A DNA stretch of 64,000 bases from Trebonia sp963785645 (GTDB taxonomy: Bacteria; Actinomycetota; Actinomycetes; Streptosporangiales; Streptosporangiaceae). The notes under the pieces were generated by a model. The model saw only the letters and a program-made list of their open reading frames with translations, did no database searches and was not told the origin of the DNA. The stretch spans positions 930,001 to 994,000 of the forward strand of contig CAWAWG010000003.1 of assembly GCA_963785645.1 (NCBI GenBank), in the 5' to 3' direction. Positions 8,981 through 16,504 of this stretch are shown here, piece by piece (position 1 is the stretch's first letter; each line of letters opens with the position of its first letter). Both the position numbers and the translations under genes were made by a program.

Positions 8981-9708
8981 TGCTCTGGCAAGCCTCCTCC
9001 GGTAGTTGCTGCCCCGCGGCCGACGGGCGGGTAAACGGTGGTGACTGCACCGTCCGCCCAGGTGACGGCTATGCATGTCACAGATCCTGGGACGTTGACC
9101 GTGACCGCCACCGGGGGTTCGCCGTGGCCGGTCTCGGACGGGGTGTCGCTGGCCCCGGCGGGTTCGGCCTCTGCGGGTTCGGGCCGGGCCTGCGCGGCGC
9201 GGTACGCGTCGTGCAGGCGCAGCAGTTCGCCGTCGGCGTGCAGGACCTGGTCGGCCCGTTCCCAGAAGACGCGGGACTGCCACAGGCGCCGGGTCTCGGC
9301 ATGCCCGACGGTGGTGACCGACATGCCGACCAGTTCGGCGAGCTGCGGCTGGGTCAGGCCCGCGCCACTTCGGCGGGCGACGAGGCAGGCTGACAGGGCA
9401 CGCGCGGCGCCGTCGCTGCTTTCCTCCGCGTACCCGGGCACGCGAAGACGCGCACGAGGGCTGGCCCCGGGAACCAGTGCCCCGTCCGCGACCAGGGCGC
9501 GCAGCGCACGGCGGCACGTCACGCCCGAATAGCCGGTTACCCGCGCGAGCGCCGCGGCGCTCGGGGCAGGCGCACCAGGGGCAAGGACACCGCCGGCGAG
9601 CTGCTCGCGGACGATCGCGGCGACCTTCTGGTACCTGGGTAGGCTCCGGGGTTCCCGCGGCGGGTCGCGCCGGAACCGGCGGGCACTGTCCTCGGCGCGG
9701 GTGCTCAC
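8977..9708 (-). CDS. GntR-type winged helix fused to an XRE-like HTH regulator
   Basis: 243 residues, GTG start at 9708 overlapping the upstream stop. Residues ~25-90 form a GntR-type winged helix (RYQKVAAIVREQL..GVLAPGAPAPSAAALARVTGYS..TCRRALRALVADG). Residues ~105-150 form a second, XRE-like HTH (SGAGLTQPQLAELVGMSVTT). The C-terminus is Pro/Glu-rich and ends in a beta-rich segment (GSVTCIAVTWADGAVTTVYP). It lacks the large ligand domain of ordinary GntR repressors. The two DNA-binding folds in one chain, inside a row of small regulators, suggest a mobile or accessory-element control module. Confidence 0.75.
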   Translation of the reverse strand: MSTRAEDSARRFRRDPPREPRSLPRYQKVAAIVREQLAGGVLAPGAPAPSAAALARVTGYSGVTCRRALRALVADGALVPGASPRARLRVPGYAEESSDGAARALSACLVARRSGAGLTQPQLAELVGMSVTTVGHAETRRLWQSRVFWERADQVLHADGELLRLHDAYRAAQARPEPAEAEPAGASDTPSETGHGEPPVAVTVNVPGSVTCIAVTWADGAVTTVYPPVGRGAATTGGGLPEQ

Positions 9709-10105
9709 CTGCTCGCCTTCCTCTTACCGCGGGCGGCCTTCCCGGGCGGCCGGCGGGAAGGCCGCTCTTCCCCGGCGGGCGGGCGGCTTGAGTACCGCAG
9801 GTCAGGCAGGCGAACCCGGCCGGCGGGTGCCCTTCGCAGCTGACGCACCGGGTGGTGAGCTGCCAGGTCTTGACGCCGAAGATGCCCGCGAGCTGCCGTA
9901 CCTCGCCGGGGGTGAAGCTGCGCTGCCGGCCGTAGCGGCGGCCCTCGGCCGCGCACACGCTGGAACTGCTCGTCCAGCCCATGAGCTTGCCGACCTGGGC
10001 CTGGGTCCATCCCCGGCCCTGCCGCAGGGCGCGGATGTTCGCCCCGACGACAGCCGCCTGCTGCTGAGGGATGACCTCCGACCCGTGCTGCCATCCGCGC
10101 GTCAC
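9705..10105 (-). CDS. HTH protein with a C-terminal zinc-ribbon-like segment, probable frameshift
   Basis: GTG 10105 overlaps the upstream stop (GTGA). The coding frame reads VVGANIRALRQGRGWTQAQV, GKLMGWTSSSSVCAAE, FTPGEVRQLAGIFGVKTWQL, then CVSCEGHPPAGFACLTCGTQ, a CxxC..CxxC ribbon. In this frame there is no stop before 8624, so it would run antisense-like through the next genes. The adjacent frame carries the TGA at 9705 that overlaps the next gene's GTG in the same 4-base pattern as the rest of the operon. A single indel around 9740-9800, a region of G/C runs, would restore a ~133-residue protein. Confidence 0.6.
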
Positions 10106-10371
10106 GCGTCTGCCTGCCAGGTCACGATGTAGCAGGCGAAGCGACCGGGGCGGCGGACGTAGCGGTTGGCGGCGAGCATGTCCATCGCCTGCGCCACGAC
10201 GCGCGCCGATACCTTGTGCTCGTCTGCCAGCCAGGCGGCGGCCAGCTCGTCGCCGTGCTTGTACCGGCCGGAGGTGATCTGGTCGCGGATAATCCGGGCG
10301 AGCTTCACGTACTGGGGCGAGTAGTCGGCGTCCATGTCGTGCAGCATCGGCAGGTCGGAGATTGCGTTCAC
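10102..10371 (-). CDS. Small GntR-like winged-helix protein
   Basis: 89 residues, GTG at 10371 preceded by a strong AAGGAAGGA site. It is little more than a winged helix: YSPQYVKLARIIRDQITSGR, then HGDELAAAWLADEHKVSARV and AMDMLAANRYVRRPG. The N-terminal 'Y.Klar.IrdqI.sG.y..Gd.L' pattern is that of GntR regulators, but no effector domain follows. It is translationally coupled to the next gene. Confidence 0.75.
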   Translation of the reverse strand: MNAISDLPMLHDMDADYSPQYVKLARIIRDQITSGRYKHGDELAAAWLADEHKVSARVVAQAMDMLAANRYVRRPGRFACYIVTWQADA

Positions 10372-10466
10372 CGGGTTGTTCCTTCCTTGTGCGGGTTGCG
10401 GGCGGCCTGGCCGGCCCGGCAGGAGCAGCGCGCCGGCCTTCTTGCCGGCGGCCAGGGCGGTTTCTT

Positions 10467-10958
10467 TCAGCCGCGGGCAAGCCCGGCGCCGGCAGCGGGG
10501 TACGTCAGGCAGAACCAGACCACGTGTTCCCGCGAGTCCCCCACGACGCCGCAGGCCGCCGCGAACTTGAGCAGGAGATCCAGGCCCGAGGCGTCCCTCG
10601 CCGACCCCCGCAGATCGCCGCGCCAGTCGCTGCCGCCGTCCTCGATCTCCCCGAGCACGTACTGCCCGGGAACGTCCAGCAGCCGGGCCGTGAACGTCCC
10701 GCCGGCCTCCCGGCTCCTGCTGTGCCGGACGGCGTTGGCCCCGAGCTCGGACATCAGCTGGATGACGTCGTCGGCCACGGGACAACCGCGCAGCAGCGGC
10801 CGCAGCGCCGCCCGCAGGGACCCGAGCTGCACCTCCTCCCCCGGGTAAACCTGCTCCCACTCGGTGCTCCCGTGCTCTCCCGCTGCAGCCGAGGCGAAGG
10901 GAAGACACCCATCGCCTGAGGCCGTTCCTTGTCCGCCTTCCACTCCACGATCGGCCAT
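10467..10958 (-). CDS. RsbW/SpoIIAB-like ATP-binding (HATPase_c) protein
   Basis: 163 residues from ATG 10958. The N box of the GHKL ATPase fold is clear in LMSELGANAVRHSRSR, and the G1 region lies in IEDGGSDWRGD; the C-terminus has VVWFCLTYPA, the last strand. It is in the single-domain anti-sigma kinase class common in actinomycetes as stand-alone regulators. No cognate anti-anti-sigma factor lies in the window. It is the first gene of the 10.96-8.62 kb minus-strand regulator operon. Confidence 0.75.
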   Translation of the reverse strand: MADRGVEGGQGTASGDGCLPFASAAAGEHGSTEWEQVYPGEEVQLGSLRAALRPLLRGCPVADDVIQLMSELGANAVRHSRSREAGGTFTARLLDVPGQYVLGEIEDGGSDWRGDLRGSARDASGLDLLLKFAAACGVVGDSREHVVWFCLTYPAAGAGLARG

Positions 10959-11909
10959 AGCCGATGCAACACGCTGAACGTGACTCACCGGCTGTGTGCG
11001 GGCCTGGTCGAACCAGGTGCTGGCTGCCACCCGTCAGCCCTCGTTTCGCCGAAAAGTCCGCCCAGCAGACTTCTGCCGCTGGGGCATCGGGGCTTCCTGA
11101 CTGTCATCGTGTCGCCACTCGACTCCCGCCTCGCTCACTGTCGTGACAACCGGCTGAATCGCCGGACCGGTCTCGCCCTTCATGTGTCACCCCTAGTCAC
11201 GAATCGCTCAGCACCGCCCGGAAAGAAGGGCGTTGCATTGTTCTGTACAGAACAGAAACTCGATCAGCACTAAGTATTGAACTGGTTCGGCGACAGATGC
11301 AAGGGATTCGGCCGATTTCGCGGGCGAGAGTGTCGGAGATTGCCGGACCGCGCGCAGGAGACGGGCGATCACCGCGCGCCAGCAGCCGCGCGAGTTGCGT
11401 CACGCGCTGCGGCCGGATCACTGTCCAGAACGGGAACGGCCGACTCCATCGTCGAACGTTTCGTCCCGGGCGGCGGAAGTGCGGGCCCGACAGATCCCCC
11501 GCAATCGGCAGCGCGCTCCGTCGACACGTGGAGAGACGCCAAGGTCAGGGCACAAGAAACAACCCGAGCGGCCATCGAGCCACCCGAGAGGCGCGGGAGA
11601 GGATGCACCGGGGGTTGAAGCCTGGGTCTGCGACGCGCCCGCCGGGATGCCCTGGGGGACATACGGGGCATCACGCCTAAATGTCCCGGTACACGCGAAG
11701 CACTGCGACCGTCTCGGATCGTAGTGGATGTTTTTGCACGTCGGGAGGTGCAAAAACATCCACTACGATGCCCGTACGGCGCGGACCTCGGCACTTCAAT
11801 CTGTCAGCGGCTAGCGTGGGGCAATCGACGTGGCAACGTTTCGCGCAGCTAAGCGCGCCGGTTACTGAGGGCGCCGGGCAGCGGAAAGGCCGCTACATCG
11901 CAGCTGGCA
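10959..11909. other. Long non-coding stretch with a perfect inverted repeat
   Basis: About 950 bases with no supportable gene on either strand. Open frames here are short and Arg/Pro-rich, typical of chance frames in GC-rich DNA. Base composition is slightly lower in GC around 11195-11290. The only strong structure is the perfect hairpin at 11718-11769, listed separately. Confidence 0.5.
11718..11769. repeat. Perfect 22-bp inverted repeat with 8-base loop
   Basis: Left arm 11718-11739 and right arm 11748-11769 are exact reverse complements, loop GTCGGGAG. The arms are AT-richer than the surroundings and contain a T5/A5 run (gtttttgc / gcaaaaac), unlike the GC-only terminators elsewhere in the window. 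It lies in a 950-bp gene-free gap. A bidirectional terminator, a recombination site or a small RNA hairpin are all possible. Confidence 0.85.
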
Positions 11910-12767
11910 CTACGCCTCGGAGAGGCCTGCGGCGGCCGCGGTCAGCAGGTCGAGGCTCTCCGACGGCGGCAGCGCGGCCTCCCACAGGCGCTCGAAGAGC
12001 CGGTCATACGGCCCGATCTGGTCCTGATCGGTGAGAATAAGGTCCGATGTCACGGTGTCGACCGCGACCACCTGCTGATCGCCGGGATCGGGATAGGTAT
12101 AGATCGAGAAGGTGCATCGCGGCACCGTGAAGTCCTTGATCCGGGCACGCACCGGCAGGACTCGCAGCGTGATCTTGGGATCGGCGTTGACCACGGTGGC
12201 CAGGTGATAGAGCTGCTTCTTCACCACATCCGACGGTGCGGCAAGTCGGTGAACAGCCAGTTCGTCCATGACAACATCAAGCGTTGGCCCTCCCGGGCGA
12301 CGCAGCATCCGTTGGCGCCCTGCACGCCCACCCAGAATCCCCTCCACGGTTCCCGAGACGGGCTCTAGCGGCATGAGAGCAGCTCGGGCACGGACAAATT
12401 CGGGTATCTGAAGCAATCCGGGAACGAATGTCTGCTCGTACAGGCGAAGGGTCGAGGCACCCGCTTCCAGGTTGGCATAGAGAGCTTGCCGGTCCCCCAT
12501 TGTGCGGTCGGACTCCCACCAGCCCTTCTCGCTCGCCTCGCGGGCGATCGTGACGATGGCGGTCCATCTGTCGCCGTTGACACCCAAAGTGTCGAGGATC
12601 TTGATCACGTCAGCTTGGTCTACAGTGTGGCCGTTCTCCAACCGCGAGATATCAGCGCGAGATCCACCGATCCGTTTGGCGAGTTGATCGGCAGTCAGCC
12701 CCGACTCCGCCCGCAGGCGACGCATCTCAGCCGCGAGGCGCAACTTCCGCACGTGGGGGCTGATCAT
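11910..12767 (-). CDS. XRE-family regulator with DUF5753 domain (Scr1-like), copy 1
   Basis: 285 residues from ATG 12767, which has GGAGGG upstream; an ATG at 12779 is also in frame. The N-terminal XRE HTH (LRAESGLTADQLAKRIGGSR, DISRLENGHTVD) is followed by a DUF5753 domain (GWWESDRTMGD, FVPGLLQIPEFVRAR, RPGGPTLDVVMDELAVHRL). These proteins usually sit beside DUF397 proteins and behave as paired regulators. This copy has no DUF397 gene directly after it, but one lies just upstream on the same strand. It is a close paralogue of the gene at 13285-14148. Confidence 0.88.
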   Translation of the reverse strand: MISPHVRKLRLAAEMRRLRAESGLTADQLAKRIGGSRADISRLENGHTVDQADVIKILDTLGVNGDRWTAIVTIAREASEKGWWESDRTMGDRQALYANLEAGASTLRLYEQTFVPGLLQIPEFVRARAALMPLEPVSGTVEGILGGRAGRQRMLRRPGGPTLDVVMDELAVHRLAAPSDVVKKQLYHLATVVNADPKITLRVLPVRARIKDFTVPRCTFSIYTYPDPGDQQVVAVDTVTSDLILTDQDQIGPYDRLFERLWEAALPPSESLDLLTAAAAGLSEA

Positions 12768-12887
12768 GCTGCCCTCCATTTCTTGGACTGATCAACGAGA
12801 AGAGCTGTACTGATCTTGAGAATGCCCTAATTATTGGTCTGCACATGGCGTAGTGCAAGCCCATCATGCGAGTGGCGCTAAGACAAC

Positions 12888-12921
12888 GGCCGCCTGCGCC
12901 TGGGCCTAGGCGCAGGCGGCC
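12888..12921. terminator. Perfect 13-bp GC hairpin after the DUF397 gene
   Basis: Arms 12888-12900 and 12909-12921 are exact reverse complements around an 8-base loop. It lies 29 bases past the DUF397 stop on the minus strand, and would end the upstream regulator/DUF397 transcript before the second regulator gene. Confidence 0.75.
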
Positions 12922-12949
12922 CGTTCAGATCATCGACGAACGCTTGACG

Positions 12950-13255
12950 CTAACTACCGAACCGTCCGCTCCTGACAGCAGCCAGGAAGTCGTCCCACAC
13001 AGTGCCAGAGAACGCCAGCACGAGCCCCTTACCCTGCTGCTTAGTGTCGCGGACGCCGACGCGCACGGCCGACGAGACTTCCACACAGCTCCCGTTGACG
13101 TCGCTGTAGCTGGACTTGCGCCAGTCGCTGACCTCTACACAATTAGCGTTGTCGCCGCTGTAGCGGGACTTGCGCCAGCCTGCGGCGACCTCTACGCAGG
13201 CGCCGTTACCGTCGCTGCGGCTGGACTTCCGCCAGCCAGTAAACATGTCGTTCAT
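12950..13255 (-). CDS. DUF397 protein with the WRKS motif in three tandem copies
   Basis: 101 residues. An ordinary DUF397 protein has one 'WRKSSyS..ngnCVEVa' block, then a strand and the ending 'VRDSK...LaFs...W..F...vr.G'. Here the first block occurs three times in tandem: residues 7-25 (GWRKSSRSDGNGACVEVAA), 26-43 (GWRKSRYSGDNANCVEVS) and 44-62 (DWRKSSYSDVNGSCVEVSS). A single normal C-terminal half follows (VGVRDTK, LAFSGTVWDDFLAAVRSGRF). It lies 29 bases after the Scr1-like gene on the same strand, so the two form the usual pair. Confidence 0.9.
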   Translation of the reverse strand: MNDMFTGWRKSSRSDGNGACVEVAAGWRKSRYSGDNANCVEVSDWRKSSYSDVNGSCVEVSSAVRVGVRDTKQQGKGLVLAFSGTVWDDFLAAVRSGRFGS

Positions 13256-13284
13256 GAGGAACGGTCCTCCTTGGACGTTGTCCG

Positions 13285-14148
13285 TTAGTCGTCCGCCAGT
13301 CTGGCGGCCGCCTCAGTAATCAGGTCGAGACTTTCGGTCGCCGGTAGTGCCTGCTTACGCAGCCTCTCGAAGAGCTCTTCATACGGCGCCACCTCTTCGG
13401 ACTCGGTGAGGAATATGTCGGCTGTCGTGGTATTGATCGCCACCACCATCGGGTCGCCGGGATCGGCGAACGTGTAGACAGTGAACGATGTACGCGGAGT
13501 CGCGTAGCCGTCGATCCTCGCGTCGACTGGCAGCACCCGTAGCGAAACCTTGGGAGCGTCATTGACCAGCGTAGCCACGTGGTAAAGCGCCTTCTTGACC
13601 ACCGCCGGAGGGGCGGCCAGCCGACGGATCGCGAGTTCGTCGATGATGGCCTCATAATCCGGTCCGCCCGGCCGACGCAGCAGCCGCTGCCGCATCATCC
13701 GGCCGGCCACGATGCCTTCCACGGTCTCACTCAGCAGAACCTTGAGAACAGCGTCGGGATCAGTGCGCGCACGCGCGAAGTCCGGCGTCTGGAGAAGGCC
13801 CGGGATGAGAACCTGCTGGTATTCACGGATACTGGTCGCTCCCGCCTCCAGGTTGGCGTATACGGCCTGAGGCTCTCCCATGTCCTTGTACGACTCCCAC
13901 CAGCCGGTCTCGCTGGCCTCGCGGGCGATCGTCATGATCTTGGTCCACTCGTCGCCGTCCACGCCGCACACGTCGAGGATCTTCAGCACGTCGGCCTGGT
14001 CGATGACGTGGCCGTTCTCCAGGCGTGAGATGTCAGCGCGGGAGCGGCCAATCCGCTTGGCCAGGTCGGCGGCGGTCATCCCGGCCCGGGCCCGCAGCGC
14101 GCGGACCTCGGCAGCCAGCCGGAGGCGACGTACATAAGGACTAATCAC
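13285..14148 (-). CDS. XRE-family regulator with DUF5753 domain (Scr1-like), copy 2
   Basis: 287 residues from GTG 14148, preceded by AGGGG; this start aligns with ATG-ATC-AGC of copy 1 (ISPYVRRLRLAAEVRALR). The XRE HTH (AGMTAADLAKRIGRSRADIS) is followed by the DUF5753 region (GWWESYKDMGEPQ, VLIPGLLQTPDFARAR, RRPGGPDYEAIIDELAIRRL). It is the first gene of a pair with the DUF397 gene. The paralogous gene downstream suggests a local duplication in which only one unit kept, or gained, a DUF397 partner. Confidence 0.88.
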   Translation of the reverse strand: MISPYVRRLRLAAEVRALRARAGMTAADLAKRIGRSRADISRLENGHVIDQADVLKILDVCGVDGDEWTKIMTIAREASETGWWESYKDMGEPQAVYANLEAGATSIREYQQVLIPGLLQTPDFARARTDPDAVLKVLLSETVEGIVAGRMMRQRLLRRPGGPDYEAIIDELAIRRLAAPPAVVKKALYHVATLVNDAPKVSLRVLPVDARIDGYATPRTSFTVYTFADPGDPMVVAINTTTADIFLTESEEVAPYEELFERLRKQALPATESLDLITEAAARLADD

Positions 14149-14478
14149 ATAGCGCCCCTGTGCAACCTCAATTTGCGAACAGTCCGGATTCTTGTACGTC
14201 CACACTATCCGATCACCGTAAGGCCGGGTAGCAGTTTCCCCGCCCGAGGATCCGCCGCCGATCCGCGAGGGGTGTGCCGATCGAGAGGATGCCGCCTCCG
14301 TTCGGGATCACGGACTTCAACCACATTCGCACCGATCGCTTGCGGACGGTGATGTACCGGACGATACTTTGATCATTCATATTTTCTGTGCAGTACTGAT
14401 CTCTGTAACACTCAACCAATGACAGGGGTTCGAGCTGTTTCCGGAATAGTGATCAATACCGCTTGATACCGCGCCGTA
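14149..14478. other. Intergenic region between divergent units
   Basis: No gene seen. This 330-bp gap carries the promoters of the minus-strand Scr1-like pair and of the plus-strand TnpB-like gene. It has a relatively AT-rich patch (about 14365-14420) containing TACTTTGATCATTCATATT and CAGTACTGATCTCTG. Confidence 0.4.
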
Positions 14479-16311
14479 GTGAGCGCGGAGCGTACCGTCC
14501 TGTCCGGGCGGGGAAATATCTGGGCGCGGCTCGGCGGCTCGGCCTGGCTGCGGTGGAATGTCATACCTGCCCGGCAGAATGGCGGGCATGGGACAGGCCG
14601 GGCACTCGCACGGGACCGGTGTTCCCGGGCGGGCGGGGGCGGCCGGGTGAACCGTCGGCTGCGGGAGATCGCGGAGCCGTTCGTCGCGGCTGCCCCTGCG
14701 GGGGCGCGGGTGCGAACGCGGCTGCGCGTCTCGGAGCAGGACGGGGCGGTCCTGCGGGCGGTCGGCTTGCACCTGGGGTCGCTGGCGGGCCGGGACCTGG
14801 CCGCCCGCTGCGCGGAGCGGAAGCTGGACGCGAGGGGCCAGGCGGAGTCCCGCCGGGACCGGAAGCGCGACCTGACCGCGCAGTCCTCCTCCCGGTGGGC
14901 TGGGACGATCACCCGGACGAGCGAGGATGCCTGGCAACTCGCCAGCCGGAACCTCGCGGCGGAACGCGCCGCCCTCGCCGCCCGGGTGCGGAAGATCGAG
15001 AAGCGGCTCGCCGTCCAGGCCGGGAAGAAGCAGGGCCGCACTGCCGGGTACGCGACCCGGTCCGAGCGGCACGCCAAGACCTTGCGGCTGAAGGCACTCA
15101 AGGCCCGTCTCGCCCGTGTGGAGCGGCGCATCGAGGACGGTGCTGTATCGGTGGTGCGGGGCGGGCGGGAGCTGATGCGCGCCCGGCTCAACCTGGAAGA
15201 AGCGCGGCTCACCGGGGAGGAATGGCGGGAGCGGTGGCAGGCCGCCCGGCTGTTCATTACGGCCGACGGAGAAGCCGCGAAAGCGTGGGGAAACGAGACC
15301 GTAAGGGTCAATCACGATGAAGGCTGGCTGGAGCTGAAGCTGCCCGCGCCCCTCGCTCACCTGGCGAACCGCCCCCATGGCCGCTACCGGCTCTCGTGCC
15401 CGGTCATCTTCCCCTACCGGGGCGACGAGGTCGCCGCCCAGGCCGCCACCGGGGCCGTACGGTACGACATCTCCTACCACCCGGAGCGGCAGCGCTGGTA
15501 CCTGGACTCCTCGTGGAAGGCCCCTGTCCGCCCAGCCCCGTCCCTCGAAGAACTCCGCACGTCACCCGTGATCGCGGTCGACGTGAACGACGGCCACCTC
15601 GCCGTCGCTGTTATTGCCCCCGACGGCAATCTCACCGGAACGCCGTTCACCATACCGCTCCAGCTCACGGGACTGCCAGCCACTGCCCGCGACGGGCGTG
15701 TCCGCGCCACCGTCACCGCCCTGATCGGGGCTGCGAAGTCCGCCGGCGCCCGGGCCGTAACGATCGAGAACCTGAACTTCGAAGAAGCCCGGGCTGAGGG
15801 CCGCGAGCGCACAGGGAACAGGCCATCGCGCGGCAAGCGCGGACGCGTGTTCCGGCGGGCCGTCGCGGGGATTCCTACCGCCAGGTTCAGGAACCGCCTC
15901 ACCCAGATGACCGCCAACGCCGGCCTTTCGGTCGTAGTGGTAGACGCAGCGTATACCAGCCGCTGGGGAGCCGAGCACTGGCTCGCTCCCCTGCGCGAGC
16001 ACCATCAAGAGCTTTCCGGGCACCACGCTGCGGCGCTGGTCCTGGGGAGACGCGGACTCGGCCACCGGGCCAGGAGAAGCGCGACAGGGAACCGCACCGC
16101 CCCAGCGGACGCGACGCGGCCAGCCCAGGCGCGAACCCGGAAAACCCCGGCGGCCAGGCCCGTAAAGAGGAAACCCGGCGCCCCACCGGGCACCCGGCAG
16201 CCGCCAGGCGGTAAGACCGGCATGCCCCACAGGACCACGGCGGGCGACCAGGCGCTTGAGGACCGTTCGCGGGCGCCCACAGGGCAATACTCACTATTGC
16301 GCAGTGACTAG
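14479..16311 (+). CDS. TnpB-related RuvC-like protein (IS200/IS605 accessory family), no partner TnpA
   Basis: The frame is 610 residues from GTG 14479; the more likely start is GTG 14647 (554 residues), where family-like sequence (NRRLREIAEPFVAAAPAG) begins. The N-terminal half is basic and helical. The RuvC-like C-terminal half shows D368 in VIAVDVNDGHLAVAV and E430 in AVTIENLNFEEAR. The third site reads SGHHAAALVLGRRGLG (H515-H516) rather than an Asp-containing block. There is no CxxC zinc finger between the second and third blocks (VVVVDAAYTSRWGAEHW instead), as in the TnpB-related subgroup of actinomycetes. The tail after residue 535 is disordered, Lys/Arg/Pro-rich. No TnpA or IS607 recombinase is nearby. 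A guide-RNA-like right end, if present, would overlap the 3' end. Confidence 0.75.
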   Translation: MSAERTVLSGRGNIWARLGGSAWLRWNVIPARQNGGHGTGRALARDRCSRAGGGGRVNRRLREIAEPFVAAAPAGARVRTRLRVSEQDGAVLRAVGLHLGSLAGRDLAARCAERKLDARGQAESRRDRKRDLTAQSSSRWAGTITRTSEDAWQLASRNLAAERAALAARVRKIEKRLAVQAGKKQGRTAGYATRSERHAKTLRLKALKARLARVERRIEDGAVSVVRGGRELMRARLNLEEARLTGEEWRERWQAARLFITADGEAAKAWGNETVRVNHDEGWLELKLPAPLAHLANRPHGRYRLSCPVIFPYRGDEVAAQAATGAVRYDISYHPERQRWYLDSSWKAPVRPAPSLEELRTSPVIAVDVNDGHLAVAVIAPDGNLTGTPFTIPLQLTGLPATARDGRVRATVTALIGAAKSAGARAVTIENLNFEEARAEGRERTGNRPSRGKRGRVFRRAVAGIPTARFRNRLTQMTANAGLSVVVVDAAYTSRWGAEHWLAPLREHHQELSGHHAAALVLGRRGLGHRARRSATGNRTAPADATRPAQARTRKTPAARPVKRKPGAPPGTRQPPGGKTGMPHRTTAGDQALEDRSRAPTGQYSLLRSD

Positions 16312-16321
16312 GAACGGTGCT

Positions 16322-16439
16322 GTGACCATCAACGGGCCGGGCGGTAACGGAGCTGACCGGGAGCCGCCCGAGATCGACACCAGCGTTGCGCACGTCGCGC
16401 GGGTCTACGACTGGCTGCTCGGTGGAACCGCGAATGATG
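16322..16439 (+). pseudogene. DUF574 SAM-methyltransferase N-terminal scrap
   Basis: From GTG 16322 the frame reads PPEIDTSVAHVARVYDWLLG followed by GTANDV, which is the start of actinobacterial DUF574 methyltransferases ('iDts.phpARvYdylLGGkdNf'). After about 38 residues homology stops and the frame runs into the lyase gene. The rest of the ~270-residue enzyme is absent. Confidence 0.65.
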
Positions 16440-16504
16440 TCCCAGACACTGGGACGAGGCTTGAAATCAATGACTGGTCGTCTTATGGCTGTGAGAATGC
16501 CCCC

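Noticed and set aside
8624..10480. A single 618-codon open frame on the minus strand
   Set aside because: It joins the 118-residue last gene with an HTH gene and crosses the GntR-XRE gene in the wrong frame as Arg/Pro-rich sequence. The operon's GTGA overlaps and homology support separate genes.
16256..16504. N-terminal extension of the MalY-like enzyme
   Set aside because: This segment encodes a DUF574 methyltransferase start in the same frame; the lyase begins at ATG 16505 where family sequence starts.
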